From Microbacterium sp. EYE_78 (GTDB taxonomy: Bacteria; Actinomycetota; Actinomycetes; Actinomycetales; Microbacteriaceae), in NCBI RefSeq assembly GCF_023149035.1, contig NZ_JAHXMY010000002.1, positions 1 through 64,000 on the forward strand: a stretch of 64,000 nucleotides of DNA, in the 5' to 3' direction. A program made the translations under genes and the position numbers. The notes below the pieces were generated by a model. It was given only the letters and a program-made list of their open reading frames with translations. It made no database searches and was not told the origin of the DNA. Positions 1-9,012 of this stretch are shown here, one piece after another. How positions within the stretch are numbered: position 1 is the stretch's first letter; the number at the start of each line of letters is the position of its first letter.

Positions 1-87
1 GGTCACATTCCGAACCCGGAAGCTAAGCCTCACAGCGCCGATGGTACTGCAGGGGGGACCCTGTGGGAGAGTAGGACACCGCCGGAC
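1..87 (+). rRNA. rrf: 5S ribosomal RNA, 3' part
   Basis: The first bases match the 3' two thirds of a bacterial 5S rRNA, including CCGAACCCGGAAGC, GCGCCGATGGTACTGC and the closing GGGAGAGTAGGACACCGCC. The 5' third lies before the window, so an rRNA operon must sit immediately upstream on the same strand. The exact 3' end is uncertain by a few bases (about 87-89). Confidence 0.95.
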
Positions 88-103
88 TTCTTTCGATCGA
101 ATG

Positions 104-130
104 CCCCGACCAATGCTGGTCGGGGTATTC
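104..130 (+). terminator. Rho-independent terminator of the rRNA operon
   Basis: A perfect 9-bp stem, CCCCGACCA (104-112) with TGGTCGGGG (117-125), closes a 4-nt loop and is followed by TATTC. It lies 17 bases after the 5S rRNA, where an rrn terminator is expected. The T tract is weak. Confidence 0.8.
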
Positions 131-163
131 GTGGTTAACTCGCATTTCGATCGAAGTGCGGTC

Positions 164-1258
164 TCACGCGATGCGGAATGGGGCGGCTGCTCGCGCCGAG
201 TCGTCGAGGGCCAACGCAGCGAGTGTGACGCCGATGCCCGGGGCGAACTTGAACCCGTGTCCCGAGAACCCCGCACCGACGACGACCGAGCCCACCCGGT
301 CGAGGATGAAGGATGCGTCGGGTGTCGACGTGTAGGTGCAGGAGATGTGCACCCCCGAGTCAGGGTCGAGGCCGGGCATCCACTCTCGGACGTACTCCGC
401 GAGCTCGCGAGCATGGGTCGTCCGGCGCGGACGTTCGTCGGGGTCGACGACGTCGCCGACAGCGTGCAGGCCGACTTTGACGCCTTCGCCCGGCGTCGGC
501 ATGCCGTAGATCGGCGCTCCGCCGCCGACGAAATGGTTGAACGACGGCCATGTCGCATCATCGACGGGCGAGAAGTGCGCGGGCGTCTCCTCCGTCACCC
601 GCAGAACGGGAAGGCGGATGTCGGGCACCAGCCGTTCCGTCCACGCTCCGGCGGTCACGACGACCCTGTCCGCGTCGAGAACCGCTCCCGAGGCGAGGGT
701 GACGCGCGCGCCGTCATCACTCGCCTCCAGACCGCGGACCGGAGTCGACCACCGAACGTCGCCGCCCGCGCGCGCCACCCGACGCTCGAGTTCTCGGAGC
801 GCCGCCGCAGCGCGGGCGACGCCCGCCTCGGCGGAGAACAGCACGTCGGACTCGAACCGCATCCCGCGCCAGCGCCGCGAGGCCTCGACGCCGCTCAACA
901 GGTCTGCCGCGATACCACGGGAGCGCAGCGCCGCCGCGATCGTACTCAGGCCGCTGCCGGTCCCGCCCAGGTCGAAGCCCGTGCCGTGCGTGACGAGTCC
1001 GTGCAGACGGAGAAGCGGCTCGCCGTCGACCTCGCCGAGGTCGTCCCAGCCCGTCCTTGCCAGCTGCAGGAGGTCGAGGTAGTGGTCCTGCGTGTACGCA
1101 TTGTTGAAGTTCCGCGTCTCGCCGTGCGAGGCGCCTTCGTGATGCCCCCGCGCGAACCGATCGAGGACGACGGGACGGATGCCGCGACGCGTCAGCTCCC
1201 ACGCGGTCGCCAACCCCATGATGCCGGCGCCGATCACGATCACTCGGGTCATCGTCAC
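164..1258 (-). CDS. Monomeric sarcosine oxidase-like FAD oxidoreductase
   Basis: A 364-residue flavoprotein of the DAO/monomeric sarcosine oxidase family, which oxidises N-methyl amino acids with O2 and makes H2O2. The dinucleotide fold GAGIMG is at 10-15 and the family segment SHGETR at 44-49. Lys261 matches the O2-activating lysine, and Cys307 in the CTYTSTPD segment matches the cysteine that binds FAD covalently in this family. FSGHGFKFAPG near the C-terminus is the usual FAD-contact segment. The start is GTG 1258 or ATG 1252. It stands alone, divergent from the ABC-F gene. Whether the substrate is sarcosine, N-methyltryptophan or another secondary amine cannot be told from sequence. Confidence 0.85.
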   Translation of the reverse strand: MTMTRVIVIGAGIMGLATAWELTRRGIRPVVLDRFARGHHEGASHGETRNFNNAYTQDHYLDLLQLARTGWDDLGEVDGEPLLRLHGLVTHGTGFDLGGTGSGLSTIAAALRSRGIAADLLSGVEASRRWRGMRFESDVLFSAEAGVARAAAALRELERRVARAGGDVRWSTPVRGLEASDDGARVTLASGAVLDADRVVVTAGAWTERLVPDIRLPVLRVTEETPAHFSPVDDATWPSFNHFVGGGAPIYGMPTPGEGVKVGLHAVGDVVDPDERPRRTTHARELAEYVREWMPGLDPDSGVHISCTYTSTPDASFILDRVGSVVVGAGFSGHGFKFAPGIGVTLAALALDDSARAAAPFRIA

Positions 1259-1279
1259 AGCATCGCACGTCTGATCGGA

Positions 1280-1322
1280 TAGGCTGGTCGGCTCCGCTCA
1301 TGGAGCGGAAGGACTGATCACC
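1280..1322 (+). promoter_or_regulatory. Promoter and leader of the ABC-F gene with mini-uORF
   Basis: A -10 box TAGGCT (1280-1285) predicts a transcript start near 1292. The short leader holds a 7-bp hairpin, TCCGCTC (1293-1299) with GAGCGGA (1303-1309), that overlaps the Shine-Dalgarno GGAAGG (1307-1312). It also holds a five-codon ORF, ATG 1300 to TGA 1317, ending 5 nt before the GTG start of the ABC-F gene. This arrangement suits translational attenuation, but that is inference. Confidence 0.4.
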
Positions 1323-3011
1323 GTGGCCCACATCGACGTGCAGAACGTCTCCTTTTCGCTGCCCGACGGCCGCCCTCTGCTCGACGGGATCAGCTTCCGA
1401 GTGCCCGCCGGCTCAACGACTGCGCTCATCGGGCAGAACGGCGCGGGGAAGACGACGCTGCTGCGCATCCTCCGCGGCGAGCTCCCCGCGCACGGCGGCG
1501 CTGTCTCGATCGATGGGTCGCTCGGCGTCATGGACCAGTTCATCGGCCACGGCACGGCCGGGCAGACGGTCCACGACCTGCTCATCGCCGTCGCGCCGCG
1601 CCGGATCGCGGCCGCTGCGCGGGAGCTCGAGGAGTCCGAGAACGCCCTCATCGAGCTCGACGACCTCGACGGGCAGATGCGGTATGCGGCGGCGATCGCC
1701 GACTACGCCGATGCCGGCGGATACGAATACGAGACCGTGTGGGACACATGCACGACGGCGGCACTCGGCATCCCGTTCGTCCGTGCTCGATACCGCGAAC
1801 TCGTCACGCTGTCAGGCGGCGAGCAGAAGCGTTTGGCGCTCGAGGCCCTCCTGCGCGGAAGCGACGATGCGCTCCTGTTGGACGAGCCCGACAACTCCCT
1901 CGATGTTCCCGGCAAGCGTTGGCTCGAGGAGCGGCTGCGGGAGTCTTCGAAGACGGTGCTTCTGATCTCTCACGACCGCGAACTGCTCGCACGAGGGGCC
2001 GATCGCATCGTGAGCGTCGAGGCGGGCGCCGCGGGCAGCACCGCCTGGGTGCACGGCGGCGGGTTCGCCACCTACCATCGGGCTCGCGAGGACCGGATGT
2101 CGCGGCTCGACGAGCTGCGCCGTCGTTGGGACGAGGAGCACGCGAAACTCCGGCGGTTCGTCGCCGACATGAAGGTCAAGGCCGCCGCGAGCGATGAGTT
2201 CGCGTCGCGATACCGGGCTGCGCAGACGCGGCTGCGGCGGTTCGAGGAGGCCGGGCCTCCCGAGGAGCGCCCCCTGGAGCAGCGGCTCGACCTGCGCCTG
2301 CGCGGCGACAGGACGGGCAAGCGCGCCGTCGTCGCCAACGGACTCGAGCTGACAGGGCTCATGCGTCCGTTCGACCTCGAGGTGTGGTTCGGCGACCGGG
2401 TCGCCGTGCTCGGGTCCAACGGGTCCGGAAAGTCGCATTTCCTCCGTCTGCTCGCGGGCGGCGGGACGGACCCCGACGCCCTGCTCGGCCACGTCACCAC
2501 AGCCGGCGCATCCCTCGACCGCGTCGCGCACACGGGACGTGCGACGCTCGGCGCCCGGGTCATTCCGGGCTGGTTCGCGCAGAGCCACCGGCGCCCCGGA
2601 TCCGAGGGGCGGTCCCTGCTCGACATCCTGCACCGCGGGGACGACCGTCGGAACGGGATGCGACGGGATGCCGCGAGCTCCGCGCTCGATCGCTACGGCC
2701 TCGTGTCCCAGGCCGAGCAGGACGTCGCGAGCCTGTCGGGAGGTCAGCAGGCGCGGTTCGAGATCCTGCTGCTCGAGCTCTCGGGTGCGACCCTGCTGCT
2801 GCTCGACGAACCCACCGACAACCTCGATCTCGTGTCGGCGGAAGCGCTCGAGAAGGCGCTCGACGCGTTCGCAGGCACGGTGCTCGCGGTCACGCACGAC
2901 CGCTGGTTCGCTCGGTCGTTCGACAGATTCGTGGTGTTCGGTGCGGACGGCGCCGTATATGAGTCCGATGAGCCGGTCTGGGACGAGCGACGGGTGGCGC
3001 GAGCCCGCTGA
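1323..3011 (+). CDS. ABC-F family ATPase
   Basis: A 562-residue protein with two ABC domains and no membrane segment, the plan of ABC-F translation factors and antibiotic-resistance (ribosome protection) proteins. Domain 1 has Walker A GQNGAGKT at 37-44, signature LSGGEQKR near 163 and Walker B LLLDEP near 184. Domain 2 has GSNGSGKS near 364, LSGGQQAR near 472 and LLLLDEPTDNLD near 494. A charged helical linker lies at about 240-320. It starts at GTG 1323 behind a leader with a tiny uORF, a layout known for inducible resistance ABC-F genes. A housekeeping ABC-F role is equally possible. Confidence 0.85.
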   Translation: MAHIDVQNVSFSLPDGRPLLDGISFRVPAGSTTALIGQNGAGKTTLLRILRGELPAHGGAVSIDGSLGVMDQFIGHGTAGQTVHDLLIAVAPRRIAAAARELEESENALIELDDLDGQMRYAAAIADYADAGGYEYETVWDTCTTAALGIPFVRARYRELVTLSGGEQKRLALEALLRGSDDALLLDEPDNSLDVPGKRWLEERLRESSKTVLLISHDRELLARGADRIVSVEAGAAGSTAWVHGGGFATYHRAREDRMSRLDELRRRWDEEHAKLRRFVADMKVKAAASDEFASRYRAAQTRLRRFEEAGPPEERPLEQRLDLRLRGDRTGKRAVVANGLELTGLMRPFDLEVWFGDRVAVLGSNGSGKSHFLRLLAGGGTDPDALLGHVTTAGASLDRVAHTGRATLGARVIPGWFAQSHRRPGSEGRSLLDILHRGDDRRNGMRRDAASSALDRYGLVSQAEQDVASLSGGQQARFEILLLELSGATLLLLDEPTDNLDLVSAEALEKALDAFAGTVLAVTHDRWFARSFDRFVVFGADGAVYESDEPVWDERRVARAR

Positions 3012-3052
3012 GGCGCCGGGCGGCGGTCGGGCCCCGACGGTAGGCTGGGACG

Positions 3053-4180
3053 GTGACCATGGAAATCGAGCTCGGCCGCGCCAAGCGCGCGCGTCGCGCG
3101 TACGCCTTCGACGACATCGCGGTGGTGCCCTCTCGGCGCACGCGCAACCCCGAGGACGTCTCGACCGCCTGGTCGATCGATGCCTACAGCTTCGGCATCC
3201 CGGTGCTCGGCGCCCCGATGGATTCCGTGATGAGCCCCCGCACCGCGATCATGCTGGGTCAGCTCGGCGGCCTCGGCGTGCTCGATCTCGAGGGTCTCTG
3301 GACGCGCTACGACGACCCCGAGCCGCTCCTGGCCGAGATCGCGGCGCTTCCGACCGACGGCGCGACCCGTCGCATGCAGGAGCTGTACTCCGCACCGATC
3401 AAGCCCGAGCTCGTCCGCGATCGACTCGCGGAGATCCGTGCGGCCGGGGTCACCGTCGCCGGTGCGCTCACACCGCAGCGGACCCAGGACCTCTACGAGA
3501 CCGTGGTCGCGGCGGGCGTCGATCTGTTCGTCATCCGCGGCACGACCGTCTCGGCCGAACACGTCTCGAGCGTCGACGAGCCGCTCAACCTCAAGAAGTT
3601 CATCTACGACCTCGATGTGCCCGTCATCGTCGGCGGCGCCGCCACCTACACCGCAGCGCTCCACCTGATGCGCACCGGAGCGGCCGGCGTCCTCGTCGGC
3701 TTCGGTGGGGGAGCGGCGTCCACCACCCGCGCCACGCTCGGCCTGCATGCGCCGATGGCCACCGCTGTGGCCGACGTCGCCGGCGCACGTCGCGACTACC
3801 TCGACGAGTCGGGCGGTCGATACGTGCACGTCATCGCCGACGGCGGTGTCGGAACCTCGGGTGACATCGTGAAAGCCCTCGCGATGGGTGCCGACGCCGT
3901 CATGCTCGGTGTCGCGCTCGCGCGGGCGACCGATGCTCCCGGCCGCGGGTTCCACTGGGGCCCCGAGGCCCACCACGCGAAGCTGCCCCGCGGTACCCGG
4001 GTGGAGGTCGGCCAGGTCTCCCCGCTCGAGGAGATCCTGTACGGCCCGGCGCCCGTCGCCGACGGCACAGCGAATCTGATCGGCGCGCTGCGCAAGTCGA
4101 TGGCCACCACGGGCTACTCCGACCTCAAGGAGTTCCAGCGCGTCGAGGTCGTCGTCGCGCCGTACAGCTCGTCCCGCTGA
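3053..4180 (+). CDS. guaB3: GuaB3-type IMP dehydrogenase family protein
   Basis: A 375-residue protein of the IMPDH/GMP reductase (beta/alpha)8 superfamily without CBS domains, matching the actinobacterial GuaB3 branch usually encoded near guaA, as here. It has LGAPMDSVMSP and a phosphate-binding GGVGTSGDIVKALAMGADAVMLG. The loop that carries the catalytic cysteine in true IMPDH reads GGGAASTTR (about 218-226), with serine or alanine instead of cysteine. The start is GTG 3053, six bases after a TAGGCT -10 box (3041-3046), so the mRNA is probably leaderless. The stop overlaps the next start by one base. Which reaction it catalyses, if any, is open. Confidence 0.88.
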   Translation: MTMEIELGRAKRARRAYAFDDIAVVPSRRTRNPEDVSTAWSIDAYSFGIPVLGAPMDSVMSPRTAIMLGQLGGLGVLDLEGLWTRYDDPEPLLAEIAALPTDGATRRMQELYSAPIKPELVRDRLAEIRAAGVTVAGALTPQRTQDLYETVVAAGVDLFVIRGTTVSAEHVSSVDEPLNLKKFIYDLDVPVIVGGAATYTAALHLMRTGAAGVLVGFGGGAASTTRATLGLHAPMATAVADVAGARRDYLDESGGRYVHVIADGGVGTSGDIVKALAMGADAVMLGVALARATDAPGRGFHWGPEAHHAKLPRGTRVEVGQVSPLEEILYGPAPVADGTANLIGALRKSMATTGYSDLKEFQRVEVVVAPYSSSR

Positions 4181-5052
4181 TGACCGATGCCCGCGTGACC
4201 GGCGACCTCCCAGAGGTCTTCCCGCCGACGCTGCGCGAGGTGATGCTCCGCCCGTTCTGGATCGGGATGCTGGGTCTCGCCCTGCTCGTCGCGGCGATCT
4301 TCGCGTGGCTCGGCCAGTGGCAGCTCGGCAATGCCATCGACACCGACCCGCCGCCTGCCGGGATGACGGAGGAACTCCGCCCCATCGCCGACGTCGTCGC
4401 CCCCGGACAGTACCTCGCGGAGCCGCTCGTCGGTCAGCGGGTGGAGGTGTCGGGCTCGTTCGTCGCCGGGGACTTCACCGTGATCTCGAGTCGGTTCGAC
4501 GAGGGCGAGCCCGGGTACTGGGTCGCGGGGCAGCTGCGGGTGGACCCGACGTCGGCAGGCGCGGACACGCCCACCTCCCTCGCCGTCGCGGTCGGCTTCA
4601 CGTCGGATCGGGCGGAGGCGGAGACCGCTGCGTCCGCTCTGGATGCCGCTCCGCCACAGGAGGTCGCGCTCACCGGCCGGCTCATCTCCGACGAGGGGGC
4701 ACAGGAACCCCCGCGGGACGGCGACCCGTTCGAGGTGACGGCGATGTCGCCCGTCGCGCTGCTCTCGCAGTGGAGCGACATCGACGGCCTCGAGGTGTAC
4801 CGCCCCTACCTCGTGTCCGCGGAGGCGTTCGGCGGGCTCGGCGCGATCCACTCGCCTGCACCGGGTGAGCTGTCGTCGGTGAACTGGCTGAACATCTTCT
4901 ACGCCATCGAGTGGGCGGTCTTCGCCGGCTTCGCCTTCTACATGTGGTACCGGCTGGCCCGGGACGCATGGGAGAAGGAGGTCGAGGCGATCACCGGATC
5001 CGACGACGAGGGCGAGGACGCCCGCGCAGAGCACGCCTCGTCGCGCCCGTAG
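4180..5052 (+). CDS. SURF1 family cytochrome oxidase assembly protein
   Basis: A 290-residue membrane protein with the SURF1 plan: an N-terminal membrane helix (about 27-45) ending near the LGQWQL motif, a large extracytoplasmic domain with GQRVEVSGSF, a second helix (about 237-255) and a charged cytoplasmic tail. SURF1 proteins help insert heme a into cytochrome aa3 oxidase. The ATG at 4180 overlaps the guaB3 stop (TGATG), so the two are translationally coupled. Its TAG stop (5050-5052) also begins the -10 box of the next gene. Confidence 0.85.
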   Translation: MTDARVTGDLPEVFPPTLREVMLRPFWIGMLGLALLVAAIFAWLGQWQLGNAIDTDPPPAGMTEELRPIADVVAPGQYLAEPLVGQRVEVSGSFVAGDFTVISSRFDEGEPGYWVAGQLRVDPTSAGADTPTSLAVAVGFTSDRAEAETAASALDAAPPQEVALTGRLISDEGAQEPPRDGDPFEVTAMSPVALLSQWSDIDGLEVYRPYLVSAEAFGGLGAIHSPAPGELSSVNWLNIFYAIEWAVFAGFAFYMWYRLARDAWEKEVEAITGSDDEGEDARAEHASSRP

Positions 5053-5062
5053 ACTGGAAGCC

Positions 5063-5581
5063 ATGCCCGTCCAGCCCAAACTCGCCTCGTTCCCGGCGAT
5101 CCGCGGCGCCCTGCGGTTCTACCAGATCGCATCGATCATCACCGGTGTCGGCCTGCTCCTCCTGGTCGCTGAGATGATCCTGAAGTACACCCCGATCCAC
5201 GTCGAGCTCTTCGCCGGCGGATCGGGCGGCCTGCTGTGGTTCGCGACCGCCATCCCTGGTCCGGACTGCCAGTGGTTCTCGCTCTTCGTTCCCGGGATGG
5301 ATCAGTGCGACATCGTCTCGACGGGCGACGGCATCAACATCTCGCTCGCGATCCTCGTCGTGCACGGCTGGTTCTACGTCGTGTACCTCTTCGCGTGCTT
5401 CCGCGTCTGGAGCCTGATGCGCTGGCGCTTCCCGCGCTTCATCGTGCTGGCGCTCGGCGGCATCGTGCCGCTCCTGTCCTTCTTCATGGAGGCGAAGGTC
5501 GCCCGCGAGGTCAGGGAGTACCTGGCCGCGCGGGAAGCCGCCGCATCCGTCCCCCTCGAGACCCCCACGGAGACCCGGTGA
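5063..5581 (+). CDS. DUF3817 family integral membrane protein
   Basis: A 172-residue protein with about three to four hydrophobic helices matching the actinobacterial DUF3817 family, which has no known function. The start is ATG 5063, seven bases after TAGACT (5050-5055), so it is probably leaderless. Its stop overlaps the guaA GTG start (GTGA at 5578-5581), so it is co-transcribed and probably coupled with guaA. The large first exposed loop has two cysteines, in PDCQW and DQCDIV. Confidence 0.75.
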   Translation: MPVQPKLASFPAIRGALRFYQIASIITGVGLLLLVAEMILKYTPIHVELFAGGSGGLLWFATAIPGPDCQWFSLFVPGMDQCDIVSTGDGINISLAILVVHGWFYVVYLFACFRVWSLMRWRFPRFIVLALGGIVPLLSFFMEAKVAREVREYLAAREAAASVPLETPTETR

Positions 5582-7158
5582 CCGAGCAGACCGAAACCTC
5601 GCAGCGCCCCGTCCTGGTCGTCGACTTCGGCGCCCAGTACGCACAGTTGATCGCCCGCCGCGTGCGCGAGGCCGGCGTCTACAGCGAGCTCGTCCCGCAC
5701 ACCGCCTCGGCGGCGGAGATCGCCGAGAAGAACCCCGTCGGGATCATCCTCTCGGGCGGTCCGTCCTCCGTGTACGAGGAAGGGGCGCCCCAGCTCGACT
5801 CCGGGGTGTTCGACCTCGGTGTACCGACGCTCGGGATCTGCTACGGCTTCCAGGTGATGGCGAAGACCCTGGGCGGCGAGGTCGCGAACACCGGCCTCCG
5901 GGAATACGGTGCGACGGATGCCACGATCGTCACCGACAACGTCCTCCTCGGCGGCCAGCCGGTCGACCAGAACGTGTGGATGAGCCACGGCGACCAGGTG
6001 AGCGCTGCTCCCGCGGGCTTCGAGGTCCTGGCGCGCACGGCAGCGACCCCGGTGGCGGCGTTCGCCAACGACGCGCGCGGGCTGTACGGCGTGCAATGGC
6101 ATCCGGAGGTCAAGCACTCCGACCACGGTCAGCAGGTGATCGAGAACTTCCTGCACAAGGCGGCGGGGCTCCCCGCCGACTGGAACAGCGACAATGTGAT
6201 CGCCGAGCAGGTCGAGAGGATCCGGGCGCAGGTCGGCACCGGCCGCGTGATCTCCGCCCTCTCGGGCGGCGTCGACTCGGCGGTCTCGACGGCGCTCGTT
6301 CACAAGGCGGTCGGAGACCAGCTCACCGCGGTGTTCATCGATCACGGGCTCCTGCGCAAGGGCGAGCGCGAGCAGGTCGAGAACGACTACGTCGCCTCGA
6401 CGGGTGTGCGCCTGATCACCGTCGACGCGCGCGAGACCTTCCTGGACGCCCTCGCCGGCGTCAGCGACCCCGAGCAGAAACGCAAGATCATCGGCCGTGA
6501 GTTCATCCGCGCCTTTGAGAAGGTGCAGTCGGACCTCATCGCCGAGGCGGCCGCGGACGGCGACCCCATCGGATTCCTCGTCCAGGGCACGTTGTACCCC
6601 GACGTCGTCGAGTCGGGCGGCGGTGCCGGGACGGCGAACATCAAGAGCCATCACAATGTCGGCGGCCTTCCCGAGGACCTGCAGTTCGAGCTCGTCGAGC
6701 CGCTCCGGACCCTCTTCAAGGACGAGGTCCGCGCCATCGGCCGTGAGCTGGGCCTCCCGGAGGCGATCGTCGGGCGCCAGCCCTTTCCGGGGCCCGGCCT
6801 CGGCATCCGCATCGTGGGTGAGGTCACCGCTGACCGTCTCGAGATCCTGCGTGACGCCGACGCCATCGCCCGCGCGGAACTGACCAAGGCGGGCCTGGAC
6901 GGCGAGATCTGGCAGTGCCCGGTCGTGCTGCTGGCCGATGTCCGCTCGGTGGGCGTCCAGGGCGACGGCCGCACCTACGGCCACCCGATCGTGCTCCGTC
7001 CGGTCTCGAGCGAGGACGCGATGACCGCCGACTGGACGCGGCTGCCCTACGACGTGCTCTCGAAGATCTCCAACCGGATCACGAACGAGGTCCGCGAGGT
7101 CAACCGCGTGGTGCTCGACGTCACGTCGAAGCCCCCGGGGACCATCGAATGGGAGTGA
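5578..7158 (+). CDS. guaA: GMP synthase (glutamine-hydrolysing)
   Basis: GMP synthase converts XMP to GMP with glutamine and ATP, the last step of guanylate synthesis. The 526-residue protein has the class I amidotransferase triad Cys88 (GICYGFQ), His175 and Glu177 (WHPEV). The ATP pyrophosphatase P-loop SGGVDS is at 229-234, and the C-terminal dimerisation domain ends with the typical KPPGTIEWE. The start is GTG 5578 overlapping the DUF3817 stop; a longer upstream reading frame is rejected because it runs through that gene. Length is normal for the family. Confidence 0.97.
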   Translation: MTEQTETSQRPVLVVDFGAQYAQLIARRVREAGVYSELVPHTASAAEIAEKNPVGIILSGGPSSVYEEGAPQLDSGVFDLGVPTLGICYGFQVMAKTLGGEVANTGLREYGATDATIVTDNVLLGGQPVDQNVWMSHGDQVSAAPAGFEVLARTAATPVAAFANDARGLYGVQWHPEVKHSDHGQQVIENFLHKAAGLPADWNSDNVIAEQVERIRAQVGTGRVISALSGGVDSAVSTALVHKAVGDQLTAVFIDHGLLRKGEREQVENDYVASTGVRLITVDARETFLDALAGVSDPEQKRKIIGREFIRAFEKVQSDLIAEAAADGDPIGFLVQGTLYPDVVESGGGAGTANIKSHHNVGGLPEDLQFELVEPLRTLFKDEVRAIGRELGLPEAIVGRQPFPGPGLGIRIVGEVTADRLEILRDADAIARAELTKAGLDGEIWQCPVVLLADVRSVGVQGDGRTYGHPIVLRPVSSEDAMTADWTRLPYDVLSKISNRITNEVREVNRVVLDVTSKPPGTIEWE

Positions 7159-7180
7159 GCCGCGGGGTCATCCCCGCGGC
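7159..7180 (+). terminator. Possible terminator hairpin after guaA
   Basis: A perfect 9-bp stem GCCGCGGGG/CCCCGCGGC (7159-7167 with 7172-7180) with a TCAT loop begins directly after the guaA stop. No T tract follows, so termination efficiency is doubtful. Confidence 0.4.
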
Positions 7181-7280
7181 GTCGACGGCGGTCGACCCTT
7201 GACACGAGGCCGCCGCCGCCGAGAGGGTGGGTGCGGGCCGTTGCCCGTTTCGCACCGCCGACTGAGGAGGGGGTGACTGG

Positions 7281-8873
7281 GTGATCGAGCGACCCCGTAC
7301 GCAGCCGTACGCGCAGATAGTCCTCGCTGCGGCGAGCCTGCTCATCGTCCTCATCCTCGGCGTCATCGACAGCGAACGGATCACGCCGCTGCTGCTGACC
7401 GGATTCGGCGTGATCGTGCTGAGTACGGCGGCGATGACCGCCGTGTGGCTCGCGCAGCCGGCGAACCGGACGGCGTGGCTCGCCGCCATCCCCCTGGCGC
7501 AGATCGTGGCGTGCGTGCCGCTGCGAGACGCGGGCATCGACGTGCTCCCCGCGTCGGGATTCCTCCCGATCTTCCCGTTGGGCTGGCTCGCCTTCGCCTT
7601 CCCCCTCCCGGCCGTCGTGGCCGGGGTCGCGCTGACCGCACTCGGCCCGCTGTTCACCGCGCTGCGGACCGGTGGGCTCACCACCGTCGGTGACGTCATG
7701 GCCGTGCTGACGCTGCCGATCCTGATGGCACTGTTCGCGGTCACCATCGTCTTCATCGCACGCGATCTGGGCCGCGCGCGCTCGAGCGTCGACAACGTGT
7801 CGACGCGCCTCGCCGACGCTCTGCGGATGTCGGGCCGGGACGGCGCCATGCTCCGAGCCACCCTGGATGCCACCGACAACGCGGTCGCGGTGTTCGGTCC
7901 GGACGGGCGACCGATCCTCGTCAACGCCGTGGCCGCCGAGATCAGCGGCCGTTCGGGGATCGACGACGTCGATCGCGACGGATTCGCCGGCCTCATCTGG
8001 CGCGCCGATCCGCTCATGCCCCCGCAGGCGACATCGGCCGACTTCGTCGAGCGCGTCCGCTCGGGCGACTTCGCCGCACCGCGTGTCGTCGAGTTCGGTG
8101 CGGATCCGCGCAGGGTGATGCAGGTCATCGTCCGGCCCGTCGTCGCCGACGGCGATGAAGTGGGCATCGTGGTCGTCGGTCAGGACGTCACCGAGCTCGT
8201 CAACGCCGTCGAGGTCCGCGACCGCTTCCTCAGCACGGTCGGGCACGAGTTCCGCACGCCCCTCACGGTCATCCTCGGGCACACCGACATCGCCCTCATG
8301 AAGGATTCGCCTGAGAAGGAGCGGTGGGAGGCGGTCGAGAGGTCGGCTGAACGTCTGCTGCGGCTGGTGGAACGACTGATCGCCGCCGGGCAGTCGTCGC
8401 GCGACGTCGAGTCGCGCTCCGGGGCGTCGCACGTCGGCCCCGTCGTCAAACACGCCGTCGCCGAGGTCTCGGCACGCGCGAAGGAGCGCGGCCTGCGTAT
8501 CGAGGTCGCGGACATGCCCGAGCTCACCGCCCGCATCGCCGTCCGCGACCTCTCGTCCATCCTGGAAGAACTCCTTCGCAACGCGGTGGAGTTCACCCCG
8601 GAGGGCGGGGGAGATGTGGTCGTCTCCGCGCGCGAGGACGGGCGGGACGTCATCGTGACGGTCGCCGATCAGGGCGTCGGGATGACCGACCAGGAGCGCA
8701 GCCACGCATTCGAACGGTTCTACCGTGCGCCCTATGCGCGCGACTTCGCCGTGCCCGGTCCCGGTATCGGACTGTCCATCGCGGCGTCCCTGGCAGAGGC
8801 CTACGGCGCCAGCGTCTCGCTGGCCGCCCACCACCCCCGCGGGACGACCGCGGCCCTGCGGCTGCCGTCCTGA
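7281..8873 (+). CDS. Membrane sensor histidine kinase (orphan)
   Basis: A 530-residue sensor kinase. About five membrane helices fill residues 1-165, a PAS-like domain lies at about 195-310, and HisKA has His322 in GHEFRTPL. The HATPase domain (about 425-528) has the N-box ELLRNAVEF, DQGVGM and GPGIGLSIA. The start is GTG 7281 with Shine-Dalgarno GGAGGGGG (7266-7273). No response regulator gene is adjacent, so its partner is elsewhere. The membrane domain has no recognisable ligand pocket, so the signal is unknown. Confidence 0.88.
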   Translation: MIERPRTQPYAQIVLAAASLLIVLILGVIDSERITPLLLTGFGVIVLSTAAMTAVWLAQPANRTAWLAAIPLAQIVACVPLRDAGIDVLPASGFLPIFPLGWLAFAFPLPAVVAGVALTALGPLFTALRTGGLTTVGDVMAVLTLPILMALFAVTIVFIARDLGRARSSVDNVSTRLADALRMSGRDGAMLRATLDATDNAVAVFGPDGRPILVNAVAAEISGRSGIDDVDRDGFAGLIWRADPLMPPQATSADFVERVRSGDFAAPRVVEFGADPRRVMQVIVRPVVADGDEVGIVVVGQDVTELVNAVEVRDRFLSTVGHEFRTPLTVILGHTDIALMKDSPEKERWEAVERSAERLLRLVERLIAAGQSSRDVESRSGASHVGPVVKHAVAEVSARAKERGLRIEVADMPELTARIAVRDLSSILEELLRNAVEFTPEGGGDVVVSAREDGRDVIVTVADQGVGMTDQERSHAFERFYRAPYARDFAVPGPGIGLSIAASLAEAYGASVSLAAHHPRGTTAALRLPS

Positions 8874-8964
8874 CCACGCTCCGCCGCCGGACGGTGGCGG
8901 TCGCACGCGCACGGGGGAGCGGAATCCGACTGGCATCTGCTGTGTCAACGGGCGGGGAGAAACG

Positions 8965-8998
8965 ACGAAGGCCGCCCGGTCATCCGGACGGCCTTCGT
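8965..8998. terminator. Bidirectional terminator between converging genes
   Basis: A 10-bp stem ACGAAGGCCG/CGGCCTTCGT continues after a one-base mismatch into CCGG/CCGG with a TCAT tetraloop. It lies between the histidine kinase and the converging BI-1 gene and can serve both. Confidence 0.85.
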
Positions 8999-9012
8999 GT
9001 GCGCGGTCGAGG

